Below, piece by piece: positions 44,683-54,135 of a stretch of 64,000 nucleotides of DNA (position 1 is its first letter; the number at the start of each line of letters is the position of its first letter). Under the pieces are notes generated by a model, which did no database searches, was not told where the DNA came from, and saw only the letters and a list, made by a program, of their open reading frames with translations. This DNA comes from an endosymbiont of unidentified scaly snail isolate Monju. Lineage in GTDB: Bacteria; Pseudomonadota; Gammaproteobacteria; Chromatiales; Chromatiaceae. A program made the translations under genes and the position numbers. The DNA is taken from contig NZ_AP012978.1 in NCBI RefSeq assembly GCF_000801295.1, forward strand, positions 1,240,001-1,304,000. Reading direction: 5' to 3'.

Positions 44683-44700
44683 TTTTTCGCTCTGCATACC

Positions 44701-45177
44701 CTACATTTTCTCACAAGAATGCTTAACATCCATCTCAAGCAGGTAAGGAGCTGCAAAGCCTTCATACTCTTTCTTATTCTCGTCTGGTAAATCTTTCCAT
44801 CCTGTAATCCTGCCGCGACATTTATCAGAGCCGCACATACACTTCTTCGGGAAGTAGTCGATAATATAGTTTCTCATAGCATAATCGAAAGTTATTTCCT
44901 CATTAATACTGATGTCCTTTATTGCAACAAAGTCGTGCGCGCCAGATTCATTTACTTTAATACCACAATTTGAGTCACAGGAATGATTAACCTTGGTTAT
45001 TAATCCATCGTGAAGTACAAACTTATTTTCGCTTATCTGTGACGCATGAGAGTGATTTCCATTCAGCACTTCCTTAATAACGCCAACCATCACTATGTCA
45101 CCAACCTCAAATGATTTGGTGGCAAAAACACCTTCCCCCTTCCCGGCAGACTTCCTCAACTCAAATCCATCTTTCAT
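44701..45177 (-). CDS. SET-domain protein in an integron-like cassette
   Basis: 158-residue protein of the SET methyltransferase fold. KSAGKGEGVFATKSFEVGDIV is the SET N-terminal strand region, ITKVNHSCDSNCGIKV is the cofactor-site NHSC motif, EEITFDYAMRN is the catalytic-Tyr segment, and KKCMCGSDKCRGRI is a post-SET cysteine cluster. It is probably a protein lysine methyltransferase; the target is unknown. The gene is AT-rich and uses codons such as AAT and ATT far more than its neighbours. Flanking attC sites indicate arrival as a gene cassette. Bacterial SET proteins are uncommon but known. Confidence 0.85.
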   Translation of the reverse strand: MKDGFELRKSAGKGEGVFATKSFEVGDIVMVGVIKEVLNGNHSHASQISENKFVLHDGLITKVNHSCDSNCGIKVNESGAHDFVAIKDISINEEITFDYAMRNYIIDYFPKKCMCGSDKCRGRITGWKDLPDENKKEYEGFAAPYLLEMDVKHSCEKM

Positions 45178-45195
45178 AATATATCCTCATTAAAA

Positions 45196-45271
45196 ACCCA
45201 ACGTCGCAATCAACCGGACGCCTTGGGAGCGCAGCGACGAAGGTAGTCCGGGTGAAATTGATTTGTTAGGT
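45196..45271 (-). other. attC recombination site between the two cassettes
   Basis: 76 bp with perfect core sites on the minus strand: ACCTAAC (45271-45265, fits RYYYAAC) and GTTGGGT (45202-45196, fits GTTRRRY). Inner arms pair as AATCAATTTCACCCGGAC against GTCCGGTTGATT with unpaired bases. It begins only 6 bp after the stop of the upstream cassette gene (45277) and ends 19 bp before the SET gene, exactly as in integron arrays. Confidence 0.82.
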
Positions 45272-45276
45272 ATCAT

Positions 45277-45788
45277 TCATTCCAGCTTGTCAAAGAATCT
45301 CAAAAATGACTCAGTAAACCAGTGCTCCATCTCTGAGACTACGTACGGAACGTATGAATTAGTCTTTTTCCATGAAATCATCCACCCCTCCCACTTTTTC
45401 CATATTTCTGAACTATCAATCCATCCTCTTCCATTAGCGATATATGCTTGCTCTAAAATCTCCAATCCTGCCCTGGTGAAACGGTAGCAATTTTTTTCTT
45501 CTGCAGACATTGCCTCCCAAATTGGCCATGATTCCTTGTTTGTCTTTCCTGATAATGAATCGAATAAACGCCGCCTTTCTTCAGGAATCTTTCTCCAAAC
45601 ATTATTTATTTCAGGCACGTCGGCCGCTTTCCACAATAAACTTGTATATTTTTCCTCCAGAAATTGAAGAGTTTTGTATTCCTCCAGTTTCTCTCTTTCT
45701 TAAGTTGAATACCTAAAAATAGAACTGAAATTACGCCAGCTACATATGCAGTAATTTCGAAATATAGTCTTATATCTTCAAGGGTCAT
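45277..45788 (-). pseudogene. Small membrane protein gene in an integron-like cassette, frameshifted (DUF4760-like)
   Basis: Two overlapping frames read as one protein of about 170 residues. The first gives an N-terminal membrane helix (MTLEDIRLYFEITAYVAGVI, SVLFLGIQLKK); the second continues KLEEYKTLQFLEEKYTSLLW and KAADVPEINNVWRKIPEERR to EHWFTESFLRFFDKLE. One base seems to be missing near 45695. The helix followed by a charged coil resembles DUF4760 proteins, but this is tentative. It is AT-rich like the neighbouring cassette. A core site GTTAGGC at 45819-45813 lies just upstream. Confidence 0.6.
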
Positions 45789-45812
45789 ACAACAATATCC
45801 GAAGCGTTATTG

Positions 45813-45912
45813 GCCTAACAGTTGATTATTTGGACGGCACGAATATCACGACATGTGGACGGCGCCAATATTGCGATATGCAGCCACTTGTTCTGCGCTT
45901 ATTCTCCAGGAG
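45813..45912 (-). other. attI-like region with core site and tandem 25-bp repeat
   Basis: On the minus strand GTTAGGC (45819-45813) fits the integron core GTTRRRY and begins the cassette. Just before it are two tandem 25-bp repeats (45831-45855 and 45856-45880) agreeing at 20 of 25 positions, starting TGGACGGC on the plus strand. Direct repeats next to the core are a feature of attI sites bound by the integrase. The region is cut off at 45912 by the IS insertion. It could instead be the end of a further attC. Confidence 0.5.
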
Positions 45913-45963
45913 TGAACCGTCCCGGGTTTCCCGGAGACTCCATTTCTTGAGAGGATAGAGTCT

Positions 45964-47183
<1,220 letters not shown>

Positions 47184-47249
47184 CTCAAACAAAACAGTCT
47201 CCGGAATATCCGGGGCGGTTCAGAGTCCCGCAAACAGGGAGGTCTGCCC

Positions 47250-47441
47250 ATGTCTGTTCGCGTATCTGCCACGGACGACCCGCGTATTGCGCGCTTCTGG
47301 CGCGATTATCTGGAAGTCCTTCGGCTGTTCCGCATCCTGGGCAAGGCTCATCCCTGGCACCGGCGTCATGTAGAAGCATTCATTCATGATTCCATGCGTC
47401 TTTTTCCAGCATCCGGGTGGGATGTCGAGATGTTCTCATGA
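47250..47441 (+). pseudogene. Fragment resembling the N-terminus of an integron integrase
   Basis: 63 residues reading SVRVSATDDPRIARFWRDYL, EVLRLFRILGKAHPWHRRHV, EAFIHDS and then a short unrelated tail. The RFW..YL..PW..RHVEAFI pattern resembles the N-terminal extension of some gammaproteobacterial integron integrases; the catalytic tyrosine-recombinase domain is absent. GGAGG precedes the ATG. It points away from the cassettes, which is the normal direction of intI relative to its array. Assignment rests on pattern and position only. Confidence 0.45.
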
Positions 47442-47731
47442 AGTCTATTCGCCTGACGCTCTGGCGCGCAAATGCCATCGGGGGCCGTGAACAAGCCGCT
47501 CATGGTCTTCCTTCATGGCATGGGGGAACCTGGGAGGGGCTGGCAAACGAGGGGTTGGCCTCCTCCCAACCTCCCCCGCACGCGGGGGAGGAGCTTGTTT
47601 GGAGGGGGTTCCCGCCAGTGTGGAAGGAACCGATTCGAAGGCCTGTTACCTCGAAAGCCAGGAAGGGAGTTATCGACGAGGCGCTCTCTGAAACCTGGCG
47701 TCCTTCGCGTTCTTTGCGGTTGGTTTTTCCT
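47442..47731. other. Intergenic, about 290 bp, repeat-containing
   Basis: No gene. It contains copy 3 of the CTCCCC/GGGAGG palindrome and, near 47699-47729, a segment reading on the minus strand AACCAACCGCAAAGAACGCG, a motif class often dispersed in bacterial genomes. These lie directly after the integrase-like fragment and may mark the recombination boundary. Confidence 0.5.
47562..47605. repeat. Dispersed CTCCCC/GGGAGG palindromic repeat, copy 3
   Basis: The core CTCCCCCG (47571-47578) pairs perfectly with CGGGGGAG (47583-47590). Read on the minus strand it runs CAAACAAGCTCCTCCCCC, matching copy 1 (21571-21628) at most positions including the flanking AACAAG. Intergenic. Confidence 0.75.
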
Positions 47732-49063
47732 TCATCCCCGCTCGAACAGGGCGATGGACTCGACATGCCCGGTGTGCGGGAACATGTCCATCACCCCAGC
47801 GCCGAGGAGCCGGTAGCCGTGGTCGCGTACCAGTTCGCCGGCGTCGCGGGCGAGCGTACCGGGGTAGCACGAGATGTAGAGGATGCGTTGTACGCCCAAT
47901 CGGGGCAGCAAGGGCAGGATGGGCTGGGCGCCGCTGCGCGGGGGATCGAGCAGGGCGATGTCGTATTGCCGGTCCTGCCAGGCCGCTGGTTCGAGTTCCT
48001 CGTACAGGTTGGCGGTGTAGAAGGCCACGTTGTCCAGACCGTTGCGCCGGGCATTCTCTCTCGCACGCGAGACCAGGCCGGCATCGCCCTCCACGCCGAC
48101 CACTTCGCGGGCATGGCGCGCCAGCGGCAGGGTGAAGTTGCCAACGCCACAGAACAGGTCGAGCGCCGTCTCGTGGGGCTGTGGGGCGAGCAGTTGCATG
48201 GCGCGATCCACCATCTGCCGGTTGATGGCGGTGTTGACCTGGGTGAAGTCACCCGGCAGGAAGCCCAGCTCCAGTCCCTGCGACGGCAGGGCATAGCGCA
48301 GGTCCACTCCGGGCGGATCGAGCGGGGCCACCGTGTCCGGGCCGCCAGGTTGCAGATAGGGCACGATGTCGTGCTCGTGACCGAAGCGGCGCAGACGCTC
48401 GAGGTCTGCCTCGCTGAAGGGTTCCAGATGGCGGAAGATCAGCACGCAGCGTTCGTCGTCCATGGCCATCTCGATCTGCGGCAGGCGGTCGCGGATGCTG
48501 AAGCCCTCGATCAGTTCGGACAGCTGCGGCAGGATGCGCCCGACCCGGGGATGCAGGACGTGGCATTCGTCGAGTTCGGCCACCTTGCTGCTGCCACGCT
48601 CGCGGAAGCCGACCAGTACCCTGCCCTTCTTCGGCACCCTCTTCACGCCCAGGCGCGCCTTGCGGCGATAACCCCAGGGCTCGGCGGTGAGCGGCACCCA
48701 GACCTCGCCTGGCTCGACCTGGCCGAGCTTGCGCAGGTTGTCGAGCAACACCGCCTGCTTGGCGGCGATCTGCGCGGCGGGATCCAGGTGTTGCAGGCTG
48801 CAGCCGCCACAGATGGCATAGTGCGGACAGCGCGGTGCGACGCGGTCGGGCGCGGCCTCGAGAACCTCGGTCACCACGCCCTCGTCGTGTCGCTTGCCGG
48901 TCTTCAGATAGCGGAAGCGCACCCGCTCGCCCGGCAGCCCGCCCTGGATGAAGGTGGCCTTGTCGTTCACGCGGGCCACGCCACGGCCGTCGTGCGCCAT
49001 GTCGTCGATGTGCGCCTCGAACTCCCCCTGCGGCAGGCGCGAGCGTCTGCGGCGGCGGCTCAT
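47732..49063 (-). CDS. rlmD: 23S rRNA (uracil-1939-C5)-methyltransferase
   Basis: SAM-dependent methyltransferase with a 4Fe-4S cluster; modifies U1939 of 23S rRNA. 443 residues: TRAM domain at the N-terminus (GEFEAHIDDMAHDGRGVARV), cluster cysteines in PRCPHYAICGGCSLQHL, SAM site ALDLFCGVGNFTLPLA and the catalytic-cysteine motif YISCYPGTLARDAGEL. Its ATG overlaps the stop of the exonuclease-like gene. In Pseudomonas relA follows this gene; here it is followed by repeats and the integron remnant, so synteny is broken at this point. Confidence 0.95.
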   Translation of the reverse strand: MSRRRRRSRLPQGEFEAHIDDMAHDGRGVARVNDKATFIQGGLPGERVRFRYLKTGKRHDEGVVTEVLEAAPDRVAPRCPHYAICGGCSLQHLDPAAQIAAKQAVLLDNLRKLGQVEPGEVWVPLTAEPWGYRRKARLGVKRVPKKGRVLVGFRERGSSKVAELDECHVLHPRVGRILPQLSELIEGFSIRDRLPQIEMAMDDERCVLIFRHLEPFSEADLERLRRFGHEHDIVPYLQPGGPDTVAPLDPPGVDLRYALPSQGLELGFLPGDFTQVNTAINRQMVDRAMQLLAPQPHETALDLFCGVGNFTLPLARHAREVVGVEGDAGLVSRARENARRNGLDNVAFYTANLYEELEPAAWQDRQYDIALLDPPRSGAQPILPLLPRLGVQRILYISCYPGTLARDAGELVRDHGYRLLGAGVMDMFPHTGHVESIALFERG

Positions 49064-49782
49064 GCGGGCAGCGATCCGAGCAGGGCCTCGCGGCGCGGGT
49101 GTCCCTGCAAGGCCGCACGCAACTGTTCATGGGTGCGGCTCACGTCCTCGAGCGCGCAATCACCCCGCAGGTGCAGGATCTCCAGCGCCAGCAGCGCGGT
49201 GTTGAGCGCCTGCACCTCGGCATAATCACCCAGTGCCGCGCGCTCGCCCGCCAGCCATTGTTCCCACAGTGACTCGGCCTCGACCCCCTGCATGCCGGGC
49301 AGCCCCAGGCGGCGGGCCACGTCGTGCAGGCTGGGGAAGGAAGTCGCGTTCGACAGCATGCGGTGCCGCAGATCCTGGTGTGGCGCCTCTCCCCGCGCGG
49401 CAGCCGCATAGTAATCGGCGGCGCTGCGGCGATGACGCAGGCAACGGAACAACAGGAGCGGAACGAAATCGTCCCCGCCGCCCCAGCTGTACAACGGCGG
49501 CGTGGCCTGCATGGCCTGGAACACGGCATCGATCAGCAGGATCTCGGGAAATTCGGCCTGCGAGAAGGTCTCCAGGCGTACCCCCTCGGCATCCACGCGC
49601 AGCAGCGAGACCGCGCCCAGGCACAGCTGATCCCAGCCCAGGCGTTCGTCGCCATGCGCCTGCTTGTGGCGGTGGAACATGACCTTGGCGATGTCGGCCT
49701 CGCTCAGGTCATGCAGGCCCAGCGCATCGCGCGCGCTGTCGGTATCGGGGATGGCCGCGAAGCCGATGGCGGTGAATTGCAT
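49060..49782 (-). CDS. PolB-type 3'-5' exonuclease homologue, catalytic acids lost
   Basis: 240 residues resembling the stand-alone DNA-polymerase-B exonuclease-like family often found beside cysM and rlmD. Conserved landmarks are SARDALGLHDLSEADIAKVM, FHRHKQAH, PPLYSWGGGDDFVPLLLFRC and LPGMQGVEAESLWEQWLAGE. The Exo I acid pair (normally DxE near the N-terminus) reads FAAIPD, the Exo II asparagine is Gly, and the Exo III YxxxD reads YAEVQAL. It is therefore probably not a nuclease. GGAG lies 5 bp before the ATG, which starts 2 bp after cysM. Confidence 0.75.
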   Translation of the reverse strand: MQFTAIGFAAIPDTDSARDALGLHDLSEADIAKVMFHRHKQAHGDERLGWDQLCLGAVSLLRVDAEGVRLETFSQAEFPEILLIDAVFQAMQATPPLYSWGGGDDFVPLLLFRCLRHRRSAADYYAAAARGEAPHQDLRHRMLSNATSFPSLHDVARRLGLPGMQGVEAESLWEQWLAGERAALGDYAEVQALNTALLALEILHLRGDCALEDVSRTHEQLRAALQGHPRREALLGSLPA

Positions 49783-49784
49783 GC

Positions 49785-50687
49785 TCACTCCTGCGAGAAG
49801 ACGCCGGTGGAAAGGTAGCGGTCGCCACGGTCGCAGATGATGGTAACGATCACCGCGTTCTCCACCTCGCGTGCCAGTTGCAGGGCCGCGGTTACGGCCC
49901 CACCCGAGGAGACACCGCAGAAGATGCCCTCCTCGCGCGCCAGGCGCCGGGTGGTCTCCTCGGCAGTAGCCTGGTCGATGTCGATCTCGCGGTCGACCAG
50001 CGAGGCGTCGAAGATCTCGGGCAGATACTCCTGCGGCCAACGACGGATGCCGGGGATCTGCGCGCCTTCGGCCGGTTGCACGCCGATGATCTGCACCCCG
50101 GGGTGCTGTTCCTTGAGATAACGCGCAGTGCCGGTGATGGTGCCGGTGGTCCCCATGGCGCTCACGAAATGGGTGATGCTGCCGCCGGTATCGCGCCAGA
50201 TCTCGGGACCGGTGCCCTCGTAGTGCGCCAGCGGATTGTCGGGGTTGGCAAACTGGTTGAGCACCTTGCCCCGCCCTTCGGCCTCCATTGCCAGCGCCAG
50301 GTCGCGTGCGCCCTCCATGCCTTGCTCGCGAGTGACCAGGATCAGCTCGGCCCCGTAGGCATACATGGCGTCACGACGCTCCTGGCTGAGGTTGTCGGGC
50401 ATGATGAGGATCATGCGGTAGCCCTTGATCGCCGCGGCCATGGCCAGCGCGATACCGGTGTTGCCGCTGGTGGCCTCGATGAGCGTGTCGCCCGGACGGA
50501 TCTCGCCGCGCGCCTCGGCGCGCTCGATCATCGACAGCGCAGGCCGGTCCTTGACCGAGCCGGCAGGGTTGTCGCCTTCCAGCTTTACCAGCAGGGTATT
50601 GCTGGTCTCGCCCGGCAGGCGTTGCAGGCGGACGAGTGGGGTGTTGCCGATGCACTCGGCGATAGTCGGATAGTTCATGGACGCCAT
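49785..50687 (-). CDS. cysM: Cysteine synthase B
   Basis: PLP enzyme that makes cysteine from O-acetylserine and sulfide or thiosulfate. 300 residues from ATG 50687 (ATG 50678, MNYPTIAECIG, is equally possible). PLP lysine in NPAGSVKDRPALSMIERA, substrate loop EATSGNTGIALAMAAA, phosphate-binding loop SAMGTTGTITG, and the CysM-type EGIFCGVSSGGAV. It ends right beside the exonuclease-like gene and starts directly after pdxJ. Thiosulfate use by CysM fits a sulfur-oxidiser-type host, but that is only consistent, not shown. Confidence 0.94.
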   Translation of the reverse strand: MASMNYPTIAECIGNTPLVRLQRLPGETSNTLLVKLEGDNPAGSVKDRPALSMIERAEARGEIRPGDTLIEATSGNTGIALAMAAAIKGYRMILIMPDNLSQERRDAMYAYGAELILVTREQGMEGARDLALAMEAEGRGKVLNQFANPDNPLAHYEGTGPEIWRDTGGSITHFVSAMGTTGTITGTARYLKEQHPGVQIIGVQPAEGAQIPGIRRWPQEYLPEIFDASLVDREIDIDQATAEETTRRLAREEGIFCGVSSGGAVTAALQLAREVENAVIVTIICDRGDRYLSTGVFSQE

Positions 50688-50688
50688 T

Positions 50689-51426
50689 TTAACCCGCACC
50701 CGCGCCGCCGATCAGGCGCTTCATCTCGCGCACCGCCTCGGCCATGCCGTGAAAGATGGCGCGTGCCACGATGGCGTGGCCGATGTTGAACTCCACCAGT
50801 TCAGGGATAGCGGCGACCGCTTGCACATTGTGGTAGTCCAGGCCATGTCCGGCATTCACCTGCAGGCCCAGGCGTTGGCCGTAGAGTGCGGCATGCGCGA
50901 TGCGCGCCAGCTCGGCCTGCTTGCGCTCGGGATCGCGTTCCTCGGCATAGTGACCGGTATGGATCTCGATCACCGGCACGCCGATCTCGGCGGCGGCCTC
51001 GAGCTGGCGCTCGTCGGCGTCGATGAACAACGACACCTTGATGCCTGCCTCGGCCAGTTGCGCACAGTAGTCGCGCAGGGGGTCGATCTGCGAGGCGGCG
51101 TCCAGGCCACCTTCGGTAGTCAATTCCTCGCGGCGTTCGGGGACCAGGCAGCAGTACGAGGGCCGCACTTCGCAGGCGATGCGCAGCATCTCTTCGGTGG
51201 CTGCCATCTCCAGGTTCATGTGGGTCTGCAACACCTCGGCGAGCAGGTGCACGTCGCAGTCCTGGATGTGCCGCCGATCCTCGCGCAGGTGCAGGGTGAT
51301 CGAGTCAGCCCCGGCCTGCTCGGCGATGAGGGCAGCCTGGACCGGCTCGGGGTAACGGGTACCCCGGGCCTGGCGGATGGTGGCCACGTGATCGATGTTG
51401 ACGCCAAGCAGGCGTTTCCGGTTCAT
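50689..51426 (-). CDS. pdxJ: Pyridoxine 5'-phosphate synthase
   Basis: Condenses 3-amino-1-hydroxyacetone phosphate with deoxyxylulose 5-phosphate to form vitamin B6. 245-residue TIM barrel starting [20 protein letters not shown], with [36 protein letters not shown] and the phosphate site [14 protein letters not shown]. The ATG overlaps the recO stop. AcpS, which often follows pdxJ, is not present here; cysM comes next. Confidence 0.96.
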   Translation of the reverse strand: MNRKRLLGVNIDHVATIRQARGTRYPEPVQAALIAEQAGADSITLHLREDRRHIQDCDVHLLAEVLQTHMNLEMAATEEMLRIACEVRPSYCCLVPERREELTTEGGLDAASQIDPLRDYCAQLAEAGIKVSLFIDADERQLEAAAEIGVPVIEIHTGHYAEERDPERKQAELARIAHAALYGQRLGLQVNAGHGLDYHNVQAVAAIPELVEFNIGHAIVARAIFHGMAEAVREMKRLIGGAGAG

Positions 51427-52133
51427 GGTGTCTTCCTGGTCGATAGAAACAGTTCGCGGGCGCGCAACCGACGGCCACCCAGCTGGCTGTCGATCGCCCG
51501 ACGCAACAGCAGCCGGGCCTCACGACGTTGCCGGTCGCTGGTGAACTCTCCACGCGCCAGGGCCAGCAGGGTCTCGCCCTGACAGGTATCGGCAGCCTCG
51601 TCGCGTGCCCTCAACGGCCCGGCGTCGAAACGGTAATGATAGCGCCTGTGCGGTTCGATGGCCTGCCCTTCGGCATCGGTCTCCAGTTGCAGGCCCATGC
51701 CCAGTTCGTCTAGCAGGCGCATCTCGAAACGCCGCAACGCGGGCTCCAGCCGGCGGTTGTCGTTCCCGGCCTCGGCGAGCCGGTCGATGCAATGGACGTA
51801 GGCCGGGAACAGCTCGCTGTGCGGGTCGGCACGCTCGCACAGGGCCAGCACCAGCTCGTTGACATAAAGTCCGCAATACAGCGCACGGCCAACCAGGGTA
51901 CGGGGACGGTCCGCGGCCTCGCAGTCGGCCAGCACCGGCAGTTCGCCCCGGCCACGCCAGTCCAGCAGCAGCGGCACGAAGGGTTGCAACAGGGCGCGTC
52001 GGCCACCCTTGCCACCCAGGGCACCACGCGCCAGAACGCCCATGCGACCGTGATCGCGAGTGATCAGCTCGACGATCAGGCTGGACTCGCGAAAACGGCG
52101 GGTGTGCAACACATAGGCCGGTTGCAGGTCCAC
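51423..52133 (-). CDS. recO: DNA repair protein RecO
   Basis: Loads RecA on SSB-coated DNA with RecR in the RecFOR pathway. 236 residues with an N-terminal OB fold ([37 protein letters not shown]) and a helical C-terminal domain. Cys residues of the zinc site seen in some RecO proteins are partly lacking. It is overlapped at its end by pdxJ and follows era after 10 bp, the standard rnc-era-recO-pdxJ order. Confidence 0.93.
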   Translation of the reverse strand: MDLQPAYVLHTRRFRESSLIVELITRDHGRMGVLARGALGGKGGRRALLQPFVPLLLDWRGRGELPVLADCEAADRPRTLVGRALYCGLYVNELVLALCERADPHSELFPAYVHCIDRLAEAGNDNRRLEPALRRFEMRLLDELGMGLQLETDAEGQAIEPHRRYHYRFDAGPLRARDEAADTCQGETLLALARGEFTSDRQRREARLLLRRAIDSQLGGRRLRARELFLSTRKTP

Positions 52134-52143
52134 GGGAAACGCC

Positions 52144-53040
52144 CTATTCGGAATAACCCAGTTGTTGCAGGGTGGTCTCGTCGCTCGACCAGCTCTTCTT
52201 CACCTTGATCCAGACATCCAGGTGTACCCGGGTGTCGAAGAACTCGGCCATGTTGCGGCGTGCCGCGGTGGCCGTCTCCTTCATCGCCTGCCCGCCCTTG
52301 CCCAGCAGGATGCCGCGCTGGCTCTCGCGTTCCACCCAGACCACCGCACCGATGACATAGCGACCGGGTTCTTCCTCGAAACGCTCGATCTCCACGGTGA
52401 CCGCATAGGGCAGCTCCTCGTGATAGCGGCGGATGATCTGCTCACGCAGGATCTCGGCGGCGAAGAAGCGCTCTGGCCGATCGGTGATCTGGTCCTCGGG
52501 ATAGATAAGATCCCCCTCGGGCAGGTGGGACAACACCAGGCGGTCGAGCGCCTCGACCTGGGTGCCGTCACGTGCCGAGACCGGCACCACCTCGACGAAA
52601 TCGTGCCGCGCACCCAGTTCGGCCAGGAAGGGCAGCAGTTTCTCGCGTGGCTTGACGGTGTCGATCTTGTTGACCACCGCCAGGCAGGGGCGCCCCGCCT
52701 GGCGAATGGCCTTGAGCACCAGCTCGTCTTCCTTGTGCCAGGTCAGCGCCTGTACCACGAACAGTACCAGGTCCACGTCGGTGAGCGCGGAATGGGCCGA
52801 GCGGTTGAGATACCGGTTCATCGCCTGGCGGCCACGGTCATGGATCCCCGGGGTGTCCACGTAGACGATCTGGCCCTCGTCACGGGTCTTGATGCCGAGG
52901 ATGCGGTGCCGGGTGGTCTGCGGCTTGTGCGAGGTGATGGCCATCTTCTGGCCGAGCAGGCGGTTGAGCAAGGTGGACTTGCCCACATTCGGCCGCCCGA
53001 CCAGGGCCGCGTAGCCGGCGTGCAGCGGGGTTTCAGTCAT
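52144..53040 (-). CDS. era: GTPase Era
   Basis: Ribosome-assembly GTPase that binds the 3' end of 16S rRNA. 298 residues. G1 is GRPNVGKSTLLN, G3 is VDTPGIHDRG, G4 NKID in AVVNKIDTVKP, and the C-terminal KH domain contains ERESQRGILLGKGGQAMKET. The start overlaps the end of rnc by 8 bp, indicating coupling. Confidence 0.96.
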   Translation of the reverse strand: MTETPLHAGYAALVGRPNVGKSTLLNRLLGQKMAITSHKPQTTRHRILGIKTRDEGQIVYVDTPGIHDRGRQAMNRYLNRSAHSALTDVDLVLFVVQALTWHKEDELVLKAIRQAGRPCLAVVNKIDTVKPREKLLPFLAELGARHDFVEVVPVSARDGTQVEALDRLVLSHLPEGDLIYPEDQITDRPERFFAAEILREQIIRRYHEELPYAVTVEIERFEEEPGRYVIGAVVWVERESQRGILLGKGGQAMKETATAARRNMAEFFDTRVHLDVWIKVKKSWSSDETTLQQLGYSE

Positions 53041-53701
53041 TCTCGAGCGCCTCCAGAAAAGCGGCTGCCGCGGCCTGCTCGGCCTTGCGGCGGCTGCTGC
53101 CCTGCCCCTGGCTGCGGGTATCCAGCCCCTCGACCTGGCAGCTCACGGTGAACTGCTGGCGATGCTGATCGCCGTCGATGCGTTCAACCTCGTAACGTGG
53201 CAGCGGCAGGCGACGGGCCTGGAGATGCTCCTGCAGGCGGGTCTTGGCGTCCTTCTGCTGCAATTGCAGGCCGGCCGTCGCCAGGCGTTCCCCCAGCAGG
53301 TGGCGCACCAGGGCGCGGGCCGCCTCGATGCCGCCATCGAGGTAGACCGCGGCAATGATCGCCTCCACCGCATCGGCGAGGATGGAATCGCGGTTCTGGC
53401 CGCCGCTGCGCAACTCGCCCGGCCCCAGGCGCAGGATGTCACCGAGTTGCAGCTCGCGCGCCACCTCGGCCAGGGTCTCGCGCTTGACCAGGTGAGCCCG
53501 CATGCGGCTGAGCTGGCCCTCGTCGGCGGCCTCTTCGTGCTGGTACAGCCAATCGGCGACCTCGAAACCGAGGATGGCATCGCCAAGGAATTCCAGGCGT
53601 TCGTTGTGATCGGGACCGGCGCTGCGATGGGTGAGCGCATGCAGCAGTCGTCCCGGGTCGTCGAAGCGGTAGCCGAGGCGTCGTTGCAGCCTGTCGATCA
53701 T
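53033..53701 (-). CDS. rnc: Ribonuclease III
   Basis: Double-strand-specific endoribonuclease that processes rRNA and mRNA. 222 residues. The catalytic signature is NERLEFLGDAILGFEVADWLY, with a second acidic cluster in DSILADAVEAIIAAVYLDGG; the C-terminal dsRNA-binding domain (KTRLQEHLQARRLPLPRYEV, GSSRRKAEQAAAAAFLEAL) is complete. It overlaps the DUF4845 stop by 4 bp and era by 8 bp. Confidence 0.96.
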   Translation of the reverse strand: MIDRLQRRLGYRFDDPGRLLHALTHRSAGPDHNERLEFLGDAILGFEVADWLYQHEEAADEGQLSRMRAHLVKRETLAEVARELQLGDILRLGPGELRSGGQNRDSILADAVEAIIAAVYLDGGIEAARALVRHLLGERLATAGLQLQQKDAKTRLQEHLQARRLPLPRYEVERIDGDQHRQQFTVSCQVEGLDTRSQGQGSSRRKAEQAAAAAFLEALEND

Positions 53702-54081
53702 TCGGGGGTGACGACCGATTCGGAGAAGTCCATCACCACCGAGACATTGCCGATCACCGGCTTGCGCACCTCGTACTGGACATCGATGCGGGTCCCGTTC
53801 TTGATCTTCTTGATGTGGATATTGTCGCGCGAGAAGTCGTACACGCCGTTGATGCGGAAGCGCTTGAGCAGGCTGTTCTTGAGCTGGCGATGACTCATGT
53901 CGCGCGAGCCGCGATCCTGGGCGACATTGGCAAGCACTTCCTTGATCGCAAAGTTCTCGATATAGGTCGGCACCATCTTGACGCCAATCAGGAAGAAGAA
54001 GACGGCGATGGCAAGCACCAGCAACCAGGAAATGAAAGTCAGCCCCCGTTGCCGTGCGGGGATCGGGCGGTCGTGGGACAT
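53698..54081 (-). CDS. DUF4845-family membrane protein
   Basis: 127 residues: one N-terminal membrane helix (GLTFISWLLVLAIAVFFFLI) and a periplasmic domain with KMVPTYIENFAIKEVLANVA. The family stands between lepB and rnc in many gammaproteobacteria (PA0769 in Pseudomonas). CGGAG lies 7 bp before the ATG at 54081; an upstream in-frame start at 54099 is less likely. Function unknown. Confidence 0.85.
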   Translation of the reverse strand: MSHDRPIPARQRGLTFISWLLVLAIAVFFFLIGVKMVPTYIENFAIKEVLANVAQDRGSRDMSHRQLKNSLLKRFRINGVYDFSRDNIHIKKIKNGTRIDVQYEVRKPVIGNVSVVMDFSESVVTPE

Positions 54082-54135
54082 GGCGTTCTCCGATGACAAG
54101 GGTTTGGCCGATTCTTTCGCGGTTTCAGACAGGAA

